From: Allodiplogaster sudhausi
Taxonomy: Eukaryota > Nematoda > Chromadorea > Rhabditida > Diplogasteridae
Direction of reading: 5' to 3'
Length of the DNA stretch: 64,000 nt
Assembly (NCBI GenBank): GCA_945643635.1
Contig: CALZFC010000030.1
Location: 2,081,001 to 2,145,000 of the forward strand
Numbering within the stretch: position 1 is the first letter of the stretch; each line of letters starts with the position of its first letter. The translations under genes were made by a program, and so were the position numbers. Below, piece by piece: positions 15,732 through 28,100 of the stretch. Below the pieces are notes generated by a model. The model was not told the origin of the DNA and made no database searches. It was given only the letters and a program-made list of their open reading frames with translations.

Positions 15732-18332
15732 ATGAGTAGACGTGGAAATACTGCAAGGAAGCGAAAGAGGAGCAAGGAGTCTGGTGAGGGAGTGAAGCAG
15801 AGGAAGAGAGGAGAAGATAAGCAGAGGGATGGAGAGATGGAAGAGGAAGAAGAGAGAGTGGACGAGACACCAGAGAAGGAGGGAGAGGAACTGCTGCCCA
15901 CAAGACAAGCCGCTGCAGAACAGCTTCTCATTGGCTTGAAGAGGAAGCAGCTGGTTGTCATTGAGGTAACAGGGATTTCTTTGTGAGTGTGATCGGAGAT
16001 TATGAGGTTATAATATTAAAGTATTCTTAATTTAAAACAGAAAGATAATAAAACACTAATAGTAAGTGATATTTTGTGTTCATTATTACTTAGTTTTGAG
16101 AGTTATTATTGGTTGAAATGATGAAAGGATGAGAATATTTAGGGATGCACCGGGAGTGGAAAGACGTTCATGGCGGGCTGCCTCGCCCGCCAGCTCAATC
16201 TGCCATTTCGATCTGTTCAGATGGGAGATCAAGTCGATGCTAAAGTAAGGGTTTGTTCTGTTGGAAGAGAATCCGTAATCAACATTAAGCATTAAATTTA
16301 TTGTTGCTGAGGAGTTATATTTTAGCGCAAAATATATATTCAACGCTATCTAGCAATATCGTCACCCTGTGGTTTGAATAATAATAATAATAATTCTCTG
16401 TTTTAGAGCTTGTACGGCTCATACACCTGCTCTGAGGTTGCCGGACATTTCCGGTGGAAGCCATCCTTGCTACACAAGGTTGATGCTTATTATGCTTTTA
16501 ATATTTGAGTTTTGGAAGCAAAAAATACCTTTATCTTTCTTCCTTAAGGCTTAAACGAAAGAGAAGTTAGTTCTTATTGTTAGAAGTTTTATTTATATAT
16601 CTTGAGTAGAAATACGTAGCCTGTGCTTCTCATATAGTGGTGAGCTTTGAAAATTAAAAAAAATATATATATATCTATGTTGTCTAAAGGTTAAATAATA
16701 CAAAAGGCTTTTTCTATAAATTCCTAACGTACCTTATGCTTTTGGAGTAAATATAGCGGAATAGCAAATGCTATCATTTTCAGTGGCTCCGCGAGCCTTG
16801 CGTCATCGTCGTAGAGGACGTTGACACTGCGTCTGCGGAAGTGGTCTGCGAGCTGGCGCAGCTGGGCAGGAACCGGAAAGTAGACCTGCCCTCGGGCCAG
16901 ACACTCACTCTCCATCCCGATGCTCTCCTTGTCGCCACGAGCATGTACGTATTTGATTTTTGTAAATTTCCTTGAATGCATATATATATTTTATATCGAT
17001 GTATTTTTTTCAATTAATACTTTTTTATGTTATTCTGCCTGGCTAAACGGGAATGCAATGTGTATTGTTCAATAATTTTCACAAAAAAAATTAGTTTTCC
17101 ATTTTAGAATTGCTAAAAGAAAAAGAAGGCAGAAAAAGAAAGTGATTCCAGTACCCGCGGCAAGCGATGCGCTCAACTGTACGCAGCAGCACGCGTCCGC
17201 GTCGAATTGCCGGCCCTGAGGGACGCGGAACTGCGCCGCCTCACTGCCTCTCTCTTCCCCCGAGTGGCGCATCTGTCTTCCGCACTCTGCCGACTCTTCC
17301 ATCAGCTACAATCCATCCCTCCGGCAGCAACGTCGAGGACGCTTAACTCGACGTTAGGAAATTTACTTATTTATTATTTATATATGCGAAGTTATTCACG
17401 TTAATTATGAAAAAGTTAATTTGTTTCGGAAAAAAGTATTGGGAGAAATATTTGCATTACAGATGAGTTATTTTGGTTGCATTAGAAGGTTTAACTAATG
17501 ATTAATTTAAGCTGCTGACATATTTTATTTCTCCATTATTTTAAATTTCATATGTTAACAGTGTGAGAAGCAAATATTTACAGAGACTTTCTGCGAGGAA
17601 TGGGCCGGCTGGCCCGCGTGGCCGAGCTCAGTCGAGGCGAGAGCATACTACTCGAGTTGTTGGATTGCTGGTAAGTTAACAAAAGTCATGTACTAGCTTA
17701 AGAAAGTTCTCTTACACCGCACTAATAGTAAGACAATTCCGTACCAGAACCATAAGTAAATGTCTAGATTTTCGTCATTGAAAAAGAGGGGAATTTAATT
17801 ATTGTTGTAGAGTTTTTCATTTCCTTAATCTACACTTCAGTTTATTGTGTTGTTGCTATCTCTACGTCTCTTCACACTCACAATCACCACTTATTGTTAG
17901 TCTTTTCCTAACAATAAGTGGTGATTGTCACTTAGCATTGCTTGATTCACACTATTGTATAATTAGAATAGTAGCCTGCATGAGTCCCTCCCATTCCATA
18001 ATGCTTAGTAGCTTCCAACCACCGTCACTTTGTGCCCTCCTTTCCCTCGCAAGCGGTCTTCTCTCTATTTCTCTCCGATTAAACCCCGCTTCCGCCGCTC
18101 TTGGATATTTCTGAAGGGACATAACGATTTTTTTTGTTAAATTGTTAAAATTTTCCGAAGAAATGTGCAGAAAAAATTCAGTTTGAAAATAACTTGTTAC
18201 CTTTCCATGTGCGCGAGTGAGAGAGGAAACAGAAAGCAGCAATTGGCTGAAACGATCGCCGGCGCTCTCTCTCTCAACACAGATCAACTCCACACGGCCC
18301 TCGCAGTCAGAACACCCGACTTTGGCATAGAG
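15732..18332 (+). other. Midasin N-terminus and AAA1 (exons 1-7)
   Basis: Exons 15732-15965, 16143-16244, 16407-16478, 16784-16944, 17152-17352, 17584-17670, 18218-18332. Exon 1 is Lys/Arg then Glu-rich, a likely nuclear-localising lead. Walker A GCTGSGKTF, the VQMGDQVDAK block and Walker B VIVVEDVD match midasin AAA1. The Walker B acidic pair is ED rather than DE, as in human AAA1 (LLEDID). The exon 7 acceptor (gtgcgcgag) has a weak pyrimidine tract. Confidence 0.85.
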
Positions 18333-19058
18333 GTACGGTATTTTGTTGAGGGGTACGGTATTTATTTTGTGGGTATGTTATCAGTTTCTGACAAAGAGTT
18401 ATAGTAGACTATAAATCGGAATAATGGAAGAAAGAATGAAACGAAATTTTTTAAATTTTTTTTTTCAGAATCCTTGCCTTGCAAAACAGTATTGTGGAAA
18501 TGACCTCCGTTCTTATAAAAGGAATGGTGGAGATGACATGTTTATATCGATGTTGATGATAAACTAAATGTGCTATTATATCATCTAGTATTAAAAAAAG
18601 ATAAGATATTAATGTTTCCTTAGGAGTCTAGAATTATGTTTATTTCGATGTTTATGATGAAAATACATATCTTATTTATATCAGCTAGTTTTTGAAAAAT
18701 TCTGAAGTAAATGTTTCCTTACAGGAATCGCATGTCCGCGCGGGTCGCGCTGTTCTGCCGCGCAACGCGCGTCTGCAGGGCGCGTCGCGGTCGAGGGGAG
18801 CACTCGGGAAGAGCCGCGCAGCACTCGTGCTACTCGAGAGACTCGCAGTGGTCGTGGCAGCAGGGAGAGAGGCTGCTCTACTCGTGGGAGAGGCCGGAGT
18901 GGGCAAGACAAGCATTGTCCAGGTGAGGAGAGAGAAAGTGAGAGAGAAAGAGAGAGAGAGAGAGGAAGAAAGAGAGAGAGAGAGAGAGAGAGTGCTGGAA
19001 GAGACGTAGCTCTGCTGGTCGGAAAGGACAGAATGTGCAAGACGGGCCTTGTGCAGGT

Positions 19059-19092
<34 letters not shown>

Positions 19093-20055
19093 GGAAGAGA
19101 CATAGCTCTGCCGGCGGAGATATCGGAATGAGACATTGTACATGTGAGGGGAGAGAGAGAAAGGAGGGAGATAGAGAATGGGTGCGATTTGATAGAAACT
19201 GAAGTGATCATCCATTATGCTTCACTGCCACCTTTTTATCATTGACAAACGAATAAATGAGCTGCAGGCACTGGCAGACGCAGCTTCCACTCGCCTCGTC
19301 GTTGTCAATGTTGGCCCTCATTCGGATGCGGACGATCTCATCTATGGGTTCGTTTCTGGTGCAAATTATATATTGCCTATTTTTCTAAATTATGTTCGTC
19401 TTCAACAGTCGATTTTATTTGCAATTTAAGCGTAATTATATTAATTACTCAATGAGGTGCGAAGTAACAAGAGCTTCCCAACATTGAAAGTTTCCTTTAG
19501 CTAGAGAAAAAACGGTATTCGAGGATCATGTCAGGATACTGTAACCCGATCAGGATACTGTAACTTTGAGCAGCGTGTTCTTTGAGGTACAAGCCAACGA
19601 CACACGCGAGAATGATGCAAATCTTCACGAGCGACTTCATCGAACTCTTCAACAAGGAGCTAAACGGACAGAAGAACACGAAATTTCTCGAGAATTTGGA
19701 GGTTTATATCACTACTTACTTTATGGCCAAGTATTCCTTAATTTTTGTCTCTGTAATACTTGCGCCATATCCTCCTTGATATCCTGCAGCTACCTTTGAG
19801 ATGCGTTAAAAGTTGCGATAAACGGATCATTATTATTCAAAATTTTATTAATAAAAAGTCAGGGTCAAACTATTAAAAGTGAGCTTTAATAATAATTTTT
19901 AATCTATTTTTCCATTTAGCGCTGCTTGCGAGTTGGCCACTACGATGACTACCTCGTTGTTGCTGAGCAGACTGCACTCAAAATGCTACAGAAGAAGGTA
20001 AAAATCCATTCCGATTGTCATTTCACTTTTACTATATCTAGTAGTCGTATTAAAG

Positions 20056-20093
<38 letters not shown>

Positions 20094-23000
20094 TATTATT
20101 ATTATTATTATTATTAATATATAATAATAACAGTAATAACAATAATAATAATAATAATAAATATTTATGCTTTTACGTAGTCTTAATTTTTTTTTTACAA
20201 AGCAACAACTATTTAATTGCCGTTCTCATACGCAGAGGTGGTGGGTGAGTAACCGCGCCTGTCCTGCCCAGATTCACAGAGCCTGAGGTGGCCCCTCTCC
20301 CGTCCTCCCCCCCCCCCCTCAAAAAAAGAATTAGGACCTCTGGCGAGGCCCCAAAAAATTGGGTCTATGGCCGCGAAGGCCCCCCAAAAAAGGTCTTGTC
20401 TCTACTTGCTCTCTCATCTCTGTGTGCTCTCATAGGCAACGTCGCCATGGGCGGACATCCTGGTGCGTGCGCGTAAGCTGCGCGACTCTCTGCGCAGCCG
20501 CGCCACTCCTTTCACGCAGCAGAGAGGCGCCGTGGCGGCAGCGGCCGAGCAGGGAGACTGGCTGCTGGTGGACGAGATCAATCTGGCCTCCCCAGAATGC
20601 CTCGATGCAATCATGCATACAGTGGCCGAGAAGGCGCATCCCAACTTTCGGTTCGAACACTCTCTCTCTCACTCTCTCGCTCTCTGTTTCCCTCTCTCTC
20701 TCTCTCTCTCTCTCTCTATTTCTCTCGTCTCTCTTGGTCTCTCATTCTCGTGCTGTCTCTTTGTCGCGCTCTCTCTCTCTGTCACAAACGGTCTCTCTCT
20801 CATTCTACGTCACACTGTCTCTCTATTTCTGTCTATCTCTCTCTCTCTATTTCTGTCTCTCTCTCTCTCTATTTCTGTCTCTCTCTGTATTTCCCTTTCT
20901 CTCTCTCTCTCTCTCTTTCTCATTCTCTCTCTCTCATAGTAAGTCTCTCTCTCTCCCTCTCTCTCTCTCGTTCTCTTCCAGTCTCTTCGCCTGCATGAAT
21001 CCAGCAACGGATAGCGGGAAGCGCCGCCTGCCCGACGGAGTGCGGACGCGCTTCACCGAGTTCGTAGTGGAGGAGAGTGACTCTCCGTCCGAGCTGACCC
21101 CATTAGTCTCCGCCTACCTCCCCGCTGCCGCGCCAGTCACCATTGCGAACATTGTCAACTTCTACATCGACGCCAAGAAGACTTTTCCGAATCGATTCAG
21201 GTATAAACAATGTTTTTTTTAGATATTTATTTTAAATTTAAGAGGGAAAAAATCAGCATAAATAGTTTGTTTCGAAAAAAAAAATTAAAAATGTAATAAA
21301 TTGAGCCTGCGCACTCTCTGCCGCGCCCTGATGGTCGTAGCAGAGGCGCCCTTCCGTACGGATGCACGCAATCTCTACGAAGCATTCTCCATGGCCTTCC
21401 TCTCAACGCTGGACACTGCGGAAAAGGTTCCCTCTTCTAACTGGAATATTAATAGGGATAATTTCTATACATTATTTTTAAATATTTTTTTTTTACTATC
21501 CGAAAAAGAAGTAATAAATGAGTTTTTTTCTCTCAAATTTATCGACGATTGAGACTGCTACTCAAATTTTGTGTAAGAACCTATCCTATGATCTTTTTTT
21601 GAAGATGAGGAGCAGTCAATTTAATTTTTTTTTGAAGAAGAAGAAGACGAGCAGTCAATTTATTTTTTTTTAAGATGACAAGCAGTCAATTCTATTTAAG
21701 GCCACCATGAGCGCCAAGCTGCGCAAGACGTTCCCGAGCTCGCCGACGGATGAGATGCGCGCGGTGGCCGAAGAGGCCGAGAGGAAGAAGCATGTCGTCG
21801 TAGAGGGATACGCTATTCCGAAAGGGGAGCTACTGCCGAAGGAGGACGACGGGTGAGTGTGGAGGGGAAAAGGAATTAAAGATGAGAAAAATACGGTTAA
21901 AAATGATTAAAAATAGTTTAAATTAGTGTACGTGTCATTTAAAATGTAATCATTTAATGATGCTGTCTTCATTAAAGATTTTTTTTTAGTAAAAAAAAAA
22001 GAATAATATTAAGGTACTGGGAATAGTAGAAAGGGGGTAAGATTAAAATGATTAAAGTTATTTATCAATAAGCGAAGAAAAAAAAGAAATTAGATTAAAC
22101 ATGAATAAATTGACACATCCACTTCAGCTATGTCTTGACGACGACCGTCCGGGCCAACTTAGCACATGTCGCCAGAATCATTGCATGCAGCAGTCTACCA
22201 TTGCTCTTGGAGGGAGAGACAAGCGCAGGTTAGAGAGAGGAGAGAGAGAGAGGAATAAAGAGGGTGAGAGAGTGATTGAGATTGCGAGAATTAGGGAGAG
22301 TGAAAGCGATAGATATCGAGAGAGATAGCGAGAGAGAGGGATAGAGATCGAAAGAGAAGGAAGCAGATGGATAGAGAGTTAGGAAAAGGAAATCGTTAGA
22401 GCAGAAAGAAATATTAGATGGACGTGCTTGATAAATTTGCCTCCATTTGCTATGGACCCATCCTCTAAATAGTTTCTTAATAACAGAGAATCTTCAGGAA
22501 AGACCAGCATCATTCAACATCTCGCAGCACTCACAGGAAATCGACTCATCCGCATCAACAATCACGAACACACCGACATGGCAGAGTCAGTGCGGAAAGA
22601 AAGACACGACAGTTCTAGGGTGCTGCTATTCTATGAAAATTGTAGTTAATAAAATGTCTAGATTATGTAATTATTTATAACGACATGGGTTTGGTTTTAT
22701 TTACTATTTAAAGAATCTTTGCGAAGACCTGTCAGAGGCAAATATTAGTTGATCAAAGAATGTAAAGAAAAAGAAATACCAGTTTGGCTGTTATCATAAG
22801 AAATTTGCAAGGGCTACTGCGTTCTCTTTTAATATGATGTGCTTTGTTCCAAAATGTAAACAGGCCATATAACTGTTGTAAGAAACTTTTTTTAAATTGT
22901 AATGAAGGTAAAAAAAAAATTAATTTTTGTCTTGTAATTGAGACGACTTTAGATACATGGGCTCGTATGTGGCGGATGCAGAGGGTCGCCTGCTTTTCCG

Positions 23001-24224
23001 CGAAGGGCCACTGGTCGAAGCAGTCAGAAAAGGATTCTGGATCATCCTGGACGAGCTGAATCTGGCGCCCACTGATGTCATCGAGGCACTCAATCGGGTC
23101 AGCTTCTAGTTGCCCTTTCCTCTCTTTGTTTCCCTCTCCCTCTCTCGCTGTTACATACTTTCCCTAGCTCTCTCTACCTCCCTGTCCCTCGCTCTCTCTT
23201 CCTCTCCCTCCCTCTCTCTCACTCTCCCTCCCTCTCTCTCCCACTCCCTTCCTCTCCTTCTCGTTTTCGTTCTCTCTCTCTCTCTCTCTCTCATTCTTTT
23301 CTCTGCGTCTCTCGTTCTCTCTCCTTCAATTCTCTGTCATCCTCCAGCTCCTGGACGACAACCGCGAGCTCTTCGTGGCGGAAGAGAACGTGACCCTTCG
23401 TGCTCACGCCGGTTTCCGTCTCTTCGCCACCCAGAATCCAGCCGGCACGTACGGCGGAAGGAAGCGCCTCTCTCGCGCTCTCCTCTCCCGCTTCGCCGTC
23501 GTCGCCTTCCCTCAGCTGCCCCTCGACGAACTCGCAGACATGGTGGTGGCAAGGGCGCGAGTCGCGCCATCAGCAGCCAAGGCCATGCTACAAGTGCTCC
23601 AGGACCTCAGACTCAGGAGAAGTGTCGCTGGTGGGTAGCCATGTAGTTTTTAATGCCAATCAGGGGGAAAAAGGATGGTCCGAGGGTCCAACAAAAGTGG
23701 GCGGGTAATACTTCAGAAGACCTCGAAAAGTAGGGTGGGTGAGCCAAAAATTTAGTTTTTTCGAAAATAATAAACTGGCTAAATTATAAATGTAACTTTT
23801 TGGGTCTCAAAAATTGGGTTGGTAGTCCTGCTCGGACCACCCTTTTTCCCCTGGTTCAAGCTGTGAAATGCGGTTCCTTCCAAACAAAACACGAGAAGAC
23901 CTGCCGGCACGTACCGAGTGTACTAGAAAAAACATGTATTTTATGTAAAAATACAAAATAATTAAGACGCACCTCAAACAACGATTATATTAGTGCTCTT
24001 GAAAAATACTTGTCAATTTCATGGCCGGCGGTTTTCGGTTGCAAGTAAGCCTCAAATTGTGCAGCAATAAAAGTCCCTCGTTCATTTGTCGAAACTTCCT
24101 TCTAAAATCCACTCATTCTCTGTAATTACTGTCTGTGTCCCAATCTCTCTCTTTCCTATCTTTCTCCCTCTACCCTATCTCTCTCCAATCTCTTTCATCT
24201 CCTCCTCCCTCGCTGGCTCGCTCG

Positions 24225-24257
<33 letters not shown>

Positions 24258-25065
24258 CTCTCTCCTCCTTTTTTCTCTCTCTCTCCCTCCTCCGTTTCTC
24301 TCTCTCTCTCTATCTCTCTTTCTATTTTTTTTTTCTCTCTCCTCTCTCTCTTTGCTGTCTTCCACGCCTCTCTCTCTCTATCTCGCGCACTTTCTCTATC
24401 TCTGTTGTCTCCCGCCCCTCGCACTCTCTCTCTCTCTTTCTTTCTCTCTCTCTCCTCTCTTCCATCTCTTACAATTTTTCGAGTTCAAGCCAGGGGAAAA
24501 AGGTGGGTGGGTAAGACTTCAGAAGGCCTCTAAAAATAGGGTGGGTGAGCCAAAACTGTAGTTTTTTTCGAATAAAATAGAGTGGGTAAGTTAGAAATTT
24601 AAATTCCTGGGTCTCAAAAATTTTGTGGGTAGTCCGGTTCGAACCACCCTTTATTCCCTCTAATTAAATTCATAATTAATTTTAATAACAATTAAAAAAA
24701 ATACTATGAAAAAAGGTTTTAAAAAAAATGATCGCAGGCCTCTTCTCATCCCGCGACGGCCTCATGACGCTAAGAGATGTTTTCCGATGGGCTCGTCGAC
24801 TGGCCACGGACCCCGACGAAGACTGGAAAGCCGCGCTGCTCCACCACGGCTTCTTCCTTCTTGCTGGGAGATGCCGCAACGACAAGGACGAAGAGGCGGT
24901 CATTGAGGTAATGTTAAGTCTTAATTTAAAAATTTTCATAACTTCTTGCAGTTTATTCATTATTCTAATTGAGCCCAAGGCGTTTCATTCAATAGTTAAT
25001 TCTAGTAATTATTTTGATATTTTTTTCACTCACTTGATCAATCTAGTCTCGCAGTTCGATTACCG

Positions 25066-25112
<47 letters not shown>

Positions 25113-28100
25113 GTTCCACAAGGAATTGTATTAATTAATTAATTAGTTTTAATAATTATTTGTTAAACAGTTTAGTGACTGACCACCTCCTCTCTTGCAC
25201 AGGTTCTCGAGAAGAATCTCAAGGGCTCCATCAAGCAGACCGAGCTCTTTGCCGCGTCGTCGCCCTACTTCCCGAACACGCTGGACGTCAGCTCTGTGGT
25301 GTTGACCGCGAGCATGAGAAGGTGATTAGATCTAATTAATACATTTATTATATTATTGAGTAATTAATAAATAAAATGTTGTTAGGTAAAATTGTTGGAA
25401 ATTGTCACTATTTGGCTGTTTTCTTTCTTTCTTTATTTTTTATACTTTTTGTCACTATGGAGAAAGAAACCAGTGAAGGATGCAATCGGCGTATTTCGAC
25501 GACTCCCTGAGAAAAAATTGTTTGCTAGTTAAATGTTTATTTGATTTAAATATTCTTTGAATATAAATTCCACTGTTCGCCTTTCCAGACTCCTCGTTCT
25601 GTCCTACCAAGCATGGCTCCGCGACGAGGCGGTGCTCGTGGTGGGCGAGACGGGCGAAGGAAAGACGAGACTGGCCGAGTGCCTCGGGCAAGGCCGACTG
25701 CTCACCATCAACTGCCACGAGAGAACTGAGACCAGTGATCTACTGGGCAGACTCAGACCGGACTCGAGTGGAGGGTGAGATTATATTTAAGCCGTTACTT
25801 TAACAATAACTAGAAAGGAGCTTGTATTTTAAATTAAAAATTAGTGATTGATTATGTTGGGATCATTACTTTAACGATAACTAGAAAAAAGAAAAATTGC
25901 ATTTTAAAAAATTTTCTTAAATTAATATTTTAATATTTCTTTTAAAATTAAATATTATTTAAACAAAAAAATTTCTTTCCCAGATTTGCGTGGATGGACG
26001 GCGTTGTGGTGACAGCGATGAAGGAGGGCCGGCCATTGCTGATTGACGAGATCTCCCTGGCGGAAGACTCGGTCCTCGAGAGACTGAACCCGCTATTCGA
26101 AGAGGCGCGAACTCTTCTTCTCTCTGACGCCGGCGCCGACGCGGCTGAAGTGGCCGCCGCGGACGGCTTCCACATGATTGCGACCATGAATCCCGGAGGA
26201 GACTACGGCAAGAAGGAGGTCATTTAAAAAAGAATATTGTTATTTTACAGAAGAATTACTAAATATATTGTGCTTTTACCATAATCAAAAGATAGACGGT
26301 GGTTTTATGTGACCAATCGTCGATAAAATTGCGAGGATTTTCTTTGAGCTTGCTCGTTTCTTCTTTTGGAAAGTATATATTTATCCAGTTGTTTCGTCAA
26401 AATGGCAGTGCAATTGTTAATGATTGAAACAAGATTTTTTCTGTACATTTATGTGTATATATTCTAAAAGAATTACCATATCGTGAATATTTCAGCTCTC
26501 GAAAGCTCTCCGGAATCGCTTCACGGAGATCTGGACATGGTCCCGGTTCAATGACGACGAGCTCACTTCTGTCTTCCTACAACACTTTCACAAGCTTCTC
26601 CCGTCCTCTGAAGTTACCGTAACCAACCCTGAGGAGAATCCTAGAGTATCCGAGTACGAAGCCTCCGCAGCAGCAAAAGTAGTTATCAAGTGGATCAAGG
26701 AGTACTCGACGAGATTTGCGCATCTGTTACGGTAGTCTATATTTAGTCATTAATTAATTAATTGAAAAATATTTAAAATAAGACAAAATATTTTCCTTTG
26801 GCTGATTTCTTTTGCTATCAGAAATTGGTTCCAAAATTTTTTGTTTCTTTTATCTATTTCCTTAGTCATGCGATTAATAGATAAATTATTGTTTAAATGT
26901 ATTCATGGATTCGATTAATGTTGAAGCCCCGTCTTTCTAGTGTCTTCCCATCGGTGCGAGATGTCGTGGCGTGCGCAGAAATGTACGCATCCCTCTCTTC
27001 GAGCACGTCATTCGAACAGCCCGAAAGACTCCTCGAAACCCTCTCGGCCACCTTCCTAGACGCGCTTCCAGCATCGGCCACTCGCAGCTTTGCAGCAGAC
27101 ACGACGAAGATCATAAGAGAAGCAGTTGAAATGGTGCTCTGATTTCATCATTTCCACCGCCTTTAAATTTTTTTAAATGAAAATGATCTGCTTATAATTA
27201 GTATTGTATTGTATTATCCTGCTTTACAAAATAAAATAGCTGAAAGGCATAAATTCAGCTTGGCGAACTACTTCCCAGAATGCCTCGCCAGCCAGTCATC
27301 GCAGGGGTGTCGTTGAAGAGTGATGGGCTTGACGTCGGTGATCTTCGAGTACCTCGTTAGTTTTACTTTTCATTAGCTAAGTGCCCGGAGAAAGGTAGAG
27401 AAAGAGAGAAAAGTAGATGGAAGGGAGAGAGAGAAAGAAAGAAAGAAAAAGAGAGAGGAGAGAGACAATCTTTCCAGCCGGCCCCCTGCCTTCGTCAACC
27501 CCGAAAGGCTTCTCCCTCTCTGCTCCGACTTGTGCACGAAACGTGTACAGACTGGCTCGCGCTCTCCTAATTGACAAGCCGATCCTCCTGGAAGGATCTC
27601 CCGGCTGTGGCAAGTCGTCGACCGTCTTGGCCCTCGCGCAGCTCTGTGGATATCCCATCACGAGACTCAATCTCTCCGAGCAGACGGTTAGAGAGAAGGA
27701 GGGAGAAGTCGGGGAGAGAGGGAGAAGATAGCGAGAGATAATTCAAGGGAGGCAATTTAGAATAATATTGAGCAAATCAGTAGTATCGCAAAGATTCGCG
27801 CCCCGAATAATTTAATGTGAGTAGTTTGCGAAAACTTCCGGTTTCAGGAAAACTACTATGTATTTGCTGAATATAATTTTAAACCAAAAAGGAGAATTTG
27901 AAAGTATATAAAAAAAATTACTGTAAAATGGTTTCGTATGAGGTCTTTTTTTTGTTTAATGCAAATCTTGAAAAAAAATTTATAGGATCTGGCCGATCTC
28001 TTTGGTAGCGACGTGCCGACCGTGGACGGTGAAGGAAACATCTCCTTCAGATGGCACGACGGTCCGGTGTTGAAGGCCATCAAAGACGGCGAGTGGATCT

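Larger units (their letters stand above)
18725..21852 (+). other. Midasin AAA2 (exons 8-15)
   Basis: Exons 18725-18922, 19268-19347, 19587-19701, 19920-19997, 20436-20650, 20982-21200, 21306-21426, 21701-21852. Walker A GEAGVGKTS, the YKPTTH block, Walker B WLLVDEINLA, sensor-1 ACMNPATDSGKR and the arginine-finger region RTRFTEFVVEE are all present, so AAA2 looks catalytically competent. The exon 12-13 intron is one long CT tract from donor to acceptor. Confidence 0.88.
22128..24907 (+). other. Midasin AAA3 (exons 16-20)
   Basis: Exons 22128-22228, 22498-22585, 22953-23097, 23348-23630, 24738-24907. Walker A GETSAGKTS is split across two exons. INNHEHTD, Walker B WIILDELNLAP, sensor ATQNPAGTYGGRK and the LSRALLSRF block match AAA3. 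The 1.1 kb last intron carries two MITE copies and a CT tract. Confidence 0.88.

Noticed and set aside
18466..18724. Acceptor-like run ending tttttttttttcag at 18468 as an extra midasin exon
   Set aside because: Adding it breaks the phase between exons 7 and 8, which join cleanly in phase 0.
20359..21222. 287-codon Ser/Leu-rich plus-strand frame
   Set aside because: It joins two midasin exons through a (CT)n intron that happens to lack stops; the true frame splices at 20650/20982.
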